Positions 61,470-64,000 of a DNA stretch of 64,000 nt are shown here, piece after piece. The notes beneath the pieces were generated by a model. That model worked only from the letters and a program-made list of their open reading frames with translations, was not told the DNA's origin and searched no databases. How positions within the stretch are numbered: position 1 is the stretch's first letter; the number at the start of each line of letters is the position of its first letter. A program made the position numbers and the translations under genes. Origin of the DNA: Neorickettsia sennetsu str. Miyayama (lineage in GTDB: Bacteria; Pseudomonadota; Alphaproteobacteria; Rickettsiales; Anaplasmataceae); the NCBI RefSeq assembly GCF_000013165.1, contig NC_007798.1:372001-436000 (forward strand), read 5' to 3'.

Positions 61470-62840
61470 CTAGTGACAATGATCAGACATTACCACCCGA
61501 TTTCTACCCTTCTCCTTTGCGATGTAGAGGTTTGCATCAGCTCTACCTATTAAGGTTTTCGTAGTATCCTGAGGTTGATATTCGGACACTCCTATACTAA
61601 CAGTCAACGGAACTTTCACTTCATCATTGATAGTGCTGAATTCTGTTTTCTCAACAGTTTTTCTAATTCGTTCAGCGGTATCAAAAGCATCCTCAAGCCC
61701 GACATCGACAAGAACAACAACTATTTCCTCTCCTCCAAATTTAGCCACCAAGTCATTAAGCCTGAGACAACCTTTCAAACATGCAGCAAGTTGTTTTAAA
61801 ACAAGGTCACCAGAAAGATGTCCACAAACATCATTGATTTTTTTAAAGTAATCAATATCTATCATCATTAGGGAAAAGGTCTTATTTTGTGACTTCGTTA
61901 AGGTCGCTAAAAGCTCATCCATGTACTTTTCAAAATAGTATCTGTTGTACAACGATGTGAGCGGGTCTATGACGGCCATCTTAAGACTGTCTTCCACATT
62001 TTTTTCGATTATATCTTGGTATTTTTTCCGCTTGACCTGCGTAGTTACTCTAGCAATGAACTCGCTTTTATTAATCGGAACGCATATATAATCATTTATT
62101 CCAAGTTCCGTTATCTCAGTGATTAAACTTTCATCGTCTTCATCATCAACTATAGCCATAATCGGTATGGACCTTGTCTTGAGGTGGCTTTTGATCGCAG
62201 AACAAAGTCTAAGCAGATCCTTAGAGAGACTGATATTTACTATCAGGACGTCAAAAGACGCATATTCTGCTTCTTTTTCAGTAAGATAAAGTACGTGCGG
62301 AAATGTTGACTTAAGTATTTCCTCTAGCTCTTTGGATTCAGAATACTGTTGATTAACTATTGCAATCACTCCAGATGAGATATCTTCCACATAATTTATA
62401 ATTTTACTTTCCGTACCGCTGGTAATTTGAGACTTAGTGCTTATTCTGAGACGTACCTCATCCAGAACAGTTTTGAACCGTAATAGAGACTTTATTCTTA
62501 TGAAGAGAGTAAAGTCTTTTGCTGGTTTAACAAGAAAATCATCAGCTCCACTATTTAGACCTTCCACTTTGTTTTCAATATCATTGAGCGCGGTAACAAT
62601 AATCACTGGAATATGCATAGTGGCATAGTCACTTTTCAAGCGTCTACACGTTTCAAATCCATCCATTTCCGGCATCATTACATCCAGCAAGATTACATCT
62701 GGCTGGTGCTGCTTAGCAAGCTCTATCGCAGCAATCCCCGAAGAAGCAGTAATCACTTGATAGTACTTTGCTGTCAACTTAATCTCTAATATCTTAATAT
62801 TGCTCGGAATATCATCCACAACTAGAATTAATGCTGTCAT
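61470..62840 (-). CDS. pleD: Response regulator diguanylate cyclase PleD
   Basis: A 456-residue REC-REC-GGDEF protein that makes c-di-GMP. The first receiver has the phosphorylation site in PDVILLDVMMPEMDG (Asp near 53). The second receiver (about 155-265) has lost the equivalent pattern (FDVLIVNISLSK), so it is likely an adaptor, as in Caulobacter PleD. The GGDEF domain has the active motif KFGGEEIVVVL and the inhibitory RxxD site (RLND) five residues upstream, so product inhibition is expected. The partner sensor kinase PleC is not in the window. Such signalling is known in Rickettsiales. Confidence 0.92.
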   Translation of the reverse strand: MTALILVVDDIPSNIKILEIKLTAKYYQVITASSGIAAIELAKQHQPDVILLDVMMPEMDGFETCRRLKSDYATMHIPVIIVTALNDIENKVEGLNSGADDFLVKPAKDFTLFIRIKSLLRFKTVLDEVRLRISTKSQITSGTESKIINYVEDISSGVIAIVNQQYSESKELEEILKSTFPHVLYLTEKEAEYASFDVLIVNISLSKDLLRLCSAIKSHLKTRSIPIMAIVDDEDDESLITEITELGINDYICVPINKSEFIARVTTQVKRKKYQDIIEKNVEDSLKMAVIDPLTSLYNRYYFEKYMDELLATLTKSQNKTFSLMMIDIDYFKKINDVCGHLSGDLVLKQLAACLKGCLRLNDLVAKFGGEEIVVVLVDVGLEDAFDTAERIRKTVEKTEFSTINDEVKVPLTVSIGVSEYQPQDTTKTLIGRADANLYIAKEKGRNRVVMSDHCH

Positions 62841-62895
62841 TGTTTTCCAGGCTCATATTTAGGTAACAAAACGATATACACCACTGCACTATTAT

Positions 62896-63171
62896 TCACT
62901 GGCCATTTTCTTCAGTTTTCTTTGCATCTTTCTCTTCTACTTGTACATCTGAGGAAAATTCATAAGCCTCGTATATCTGCTTATCATCTCCAGTAATGAA
63001 TTTAGACTTAATAGGTCGATGGAGGTAATCCAACCACTCCTTTTTTAGCAGTTCAAAGCGCTCATGTAGACTTCTGAGGGTTCCAAAAATTTCTCTTATA
63101 GATGCCTTATCTAGGAAAAAGACTGCTATTCCGAAAATAACAAGGAGCTCAAAAAAACCCACTCCAAACAT
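62896..63171 (-). CDS. tatB: TatB-like translocase subunit
   Basis: A 91-residue protein that starts MFGVGFFELLVIFGIAVFFLDK, close to the TatB N-terminal helix MFDIGFSEL..., and continues with an amphipathic helix (REIFGTLRSLHERFELLKKEW). The tail is charged. TatB sits with TatC as the receptor for twin-arginine signal peptides. The match is to the short N-terminal part only, so the call is moderate. It lies 4 bp after the glutamate dehydrogenase end, so the two may be co-transcribed. Confidence 0.75.
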   Translation of the reverse strand: MFGVGFFELLVIFGIAVFFLDKASIREIFGTLRSLHERFELLKKEWLDYLHRPIKSKFITGDDKQIYEAYEFSSDVQVEEKDAKKTEENGQ

Positions 63172-63175
63172 AATG

Positions 63176-64000
63176 CTAATACTCCTTCAACAGCATTGAG
63201 CGTAAACGCTTTACAAGCACCATGAACTTATTCATGTCAAGTTCTCCAGAAGACGCAACATCGTTATAAAACGACTGATAGCGTTCAAGTTTTGCAAAAT
63301 ACTTACTACTCCACTTTTCAATTGCTCCAGTATAATCAATATCCTCGGTGACATACCTTGCAATTTCACGAGTAAACGCAAACTGTTCTTTACAGAGTTC
63401 ATCTAGTAGACAATACACGGACATTCTTTGCCAGTAAGAGCCATTCTCGAATTTTTCACATGCCATTTCCCTTAAAGAGGAAAGAGACAAAGCCGCACCT
63501 ACATTAAAATAAATCCGTCCAACAGTCAAACAATCTACGTTGTGGCCATCATTTTCAAGAATGATCTTACAGGTCTGTGCAATTCCCAAAGCAGCTGAAA
63601 CAAATTCCAAGCTTGCTAATTTAGCGCTCAGTTTAGCTGGCAGGCCAATAGCTTCAAATGAAGAAAGTGAATCTTGATATTTTTTAAGGGAAGCGGTGTC
63701 AAGGATTTCTACTAATTTCATAGTTATTCCTCTAATTTCCTCAGAGAAATCTTCTACAACTGAAACGACGCTTATTGGATTAGGATAATTTCTGAGCAAC
63801 CAGTGCACCGAACGGTTTAAAAACTGCACGAAAATCGAATCAATGCTATAAAAAGAATGGATATCCACTTTCCCTATGAGATTCTCCAGCTCATCAAAAA
63901 TAGGGGAGAGCTCATATATTTCCATAACCGCAACGAGCACGCAGATTACCTCTTTAGACGAGAAACCAGTGTTTTGTACTGCATTTTGCACAAACGTACA
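63176..64000 (-). CDS. NAD-glutamate dehydrogenase, large type (C-terminal part, cut by the window edge)
   Basis: The open frame runs off the end of the window; 274 residues of the C-terminus are visible. The helical pattern, with VGAALSLSSLREMACEKFENGSYWQRMSV-type residues and later IEKWSSKYFAKLERYQSFYND, resembles the C-terminal tail of the large (about 1,600-residue) NAD-specific glutamate dehydrogenases of alphaproteobacteria, which turn glutamate into 2-oxoglutarate. The catalytic domain lies beyond the edge. Glutamine and glutamate are main carbon sources for intracellular Rickettsiales. The tatB-like gene follows 4 bp after the stop. Confidence 0.75.
   Translation of the reverse strand, partial: CTFVQNAVQNTGFSSKEVICVLVAVMEIYELSPIFDELENLIGKVDIHSFYSIDSIFVQFLNRSVHWLLRNYPNPISVVSVVEDFSEEIRGITMKLVEILDTASLKKYQDSLSSFEAIGLPAKLSAKLASLEFVSAALGIAQTCKIILENDGHNVDCLTVGRIYFNVGAALSLSSLREMACEKFENGSYWQRMSVYCLLDELCKEQFAFTREIARYVTEDIDYTGAIEKWSSKYFAKLERYQSFYNDVASSGELDMNKFMVLVKRLRSMLLKEY

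Noticed and set aside
1-64000. CRISPR arrays, rRNA genes, complete insertion sequences, integrase or attachment sites
   Set aside because: Looked for on both strands; no spaced direct repeats, rRNA stretches, full transposases or integrases were seen.

Overview
The window looks like a piece of chromosome from an obligately intracellular alphaproteobacterium of the order Rickettsiales, most likely Neorickettsia (N. sennetsu/N. risticii type). The reasons are a permuted two-piece tmRNA gene next to an alpha-type SspB, the alphaproteobacterial TrcR (DUF1013) protein, AddA-type recombination helicase, PleD, a very large ankyrin-repeat protein, a CADD-type folate enzyme, dispersed single-copy housekeeping genes with little operon structure, and a moderate G+C content (about 40% by eye) that is higher than in Ehrlichia or Wolbachia. 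The genus assignment is inference from these features, not from a database match.

Layout: 0.1-2.2 kb holds a secreted protein with an inverse-autotransporter-like beta-barrel. 2.5-8.2 kb holds an IscA-like protein with an insertion, a tandem ~95 bp repeat running into dgt, then recO, tmRNA (ssrA), sspB, lpdA and yraN. 8.4-15.1 kb is a minus-strand block: mgtE, an orphan gene-transfer-agent-type HK97 capsid gene, addA and mnmA. 15.2-17.9 kb (plus) has a small zinc-finger protein overlapping dnaQ, and an aminopeptidase P. 18.0-21.9 kb (minus) has an alpha/beta hydrolase, a structured RNA candidate, a membrane-anchored cytochrome c, purN, pepA and tRNA-His with a clear promoter. 22.3-29 kb has aspS, a degraded MurF-like gene, pstA, an iron-type ABC ATPase, tatA and thiG. 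29-35.2 kb has folP, folK, metK, an orphan IS1 InsA-like protein, ybaB, dnaX and the CADD-family enzyme. 35.5-43.3 kb has htpG and the 1,921-residue ankyrin protein. 43.4-56 kb has lnt-asmA, ribD, and a long minus-strand series leuS, trcR, a hypothetical gene, rpmE, carA, folB, ligA. 56-64 kb has a cysteine-rich lipoprotein, an S24-type repressor facing ccmC-pyrB across an array of palindromes, a mucin-like membrane protein, pleD, a TatB-like gene and the 3' end of a large NAD-glutamate dehydrogenase gene.

How genes work together: tmRNA and SspB form a ribosome-rescue and tagged-protein degradation pair. folB, folK, folP and the CADD enzyme, which keeps every residue needed for self-sacrificing p-aminobenzoate synthesis, cover most of the dihydropteroate pathway. 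carA and pyrB feed pyrimidine synthesis, purN feeds purine synthesis, ribD and thiG serve cofactor synthesis. TatA, TatB-like, CcmC and cytochrome c serve export and respiration. Host-interaction candidates are the barrel protein, the ankyrin giant, the cysteine-rich lipoprotein and the mucin-like membrane protein.
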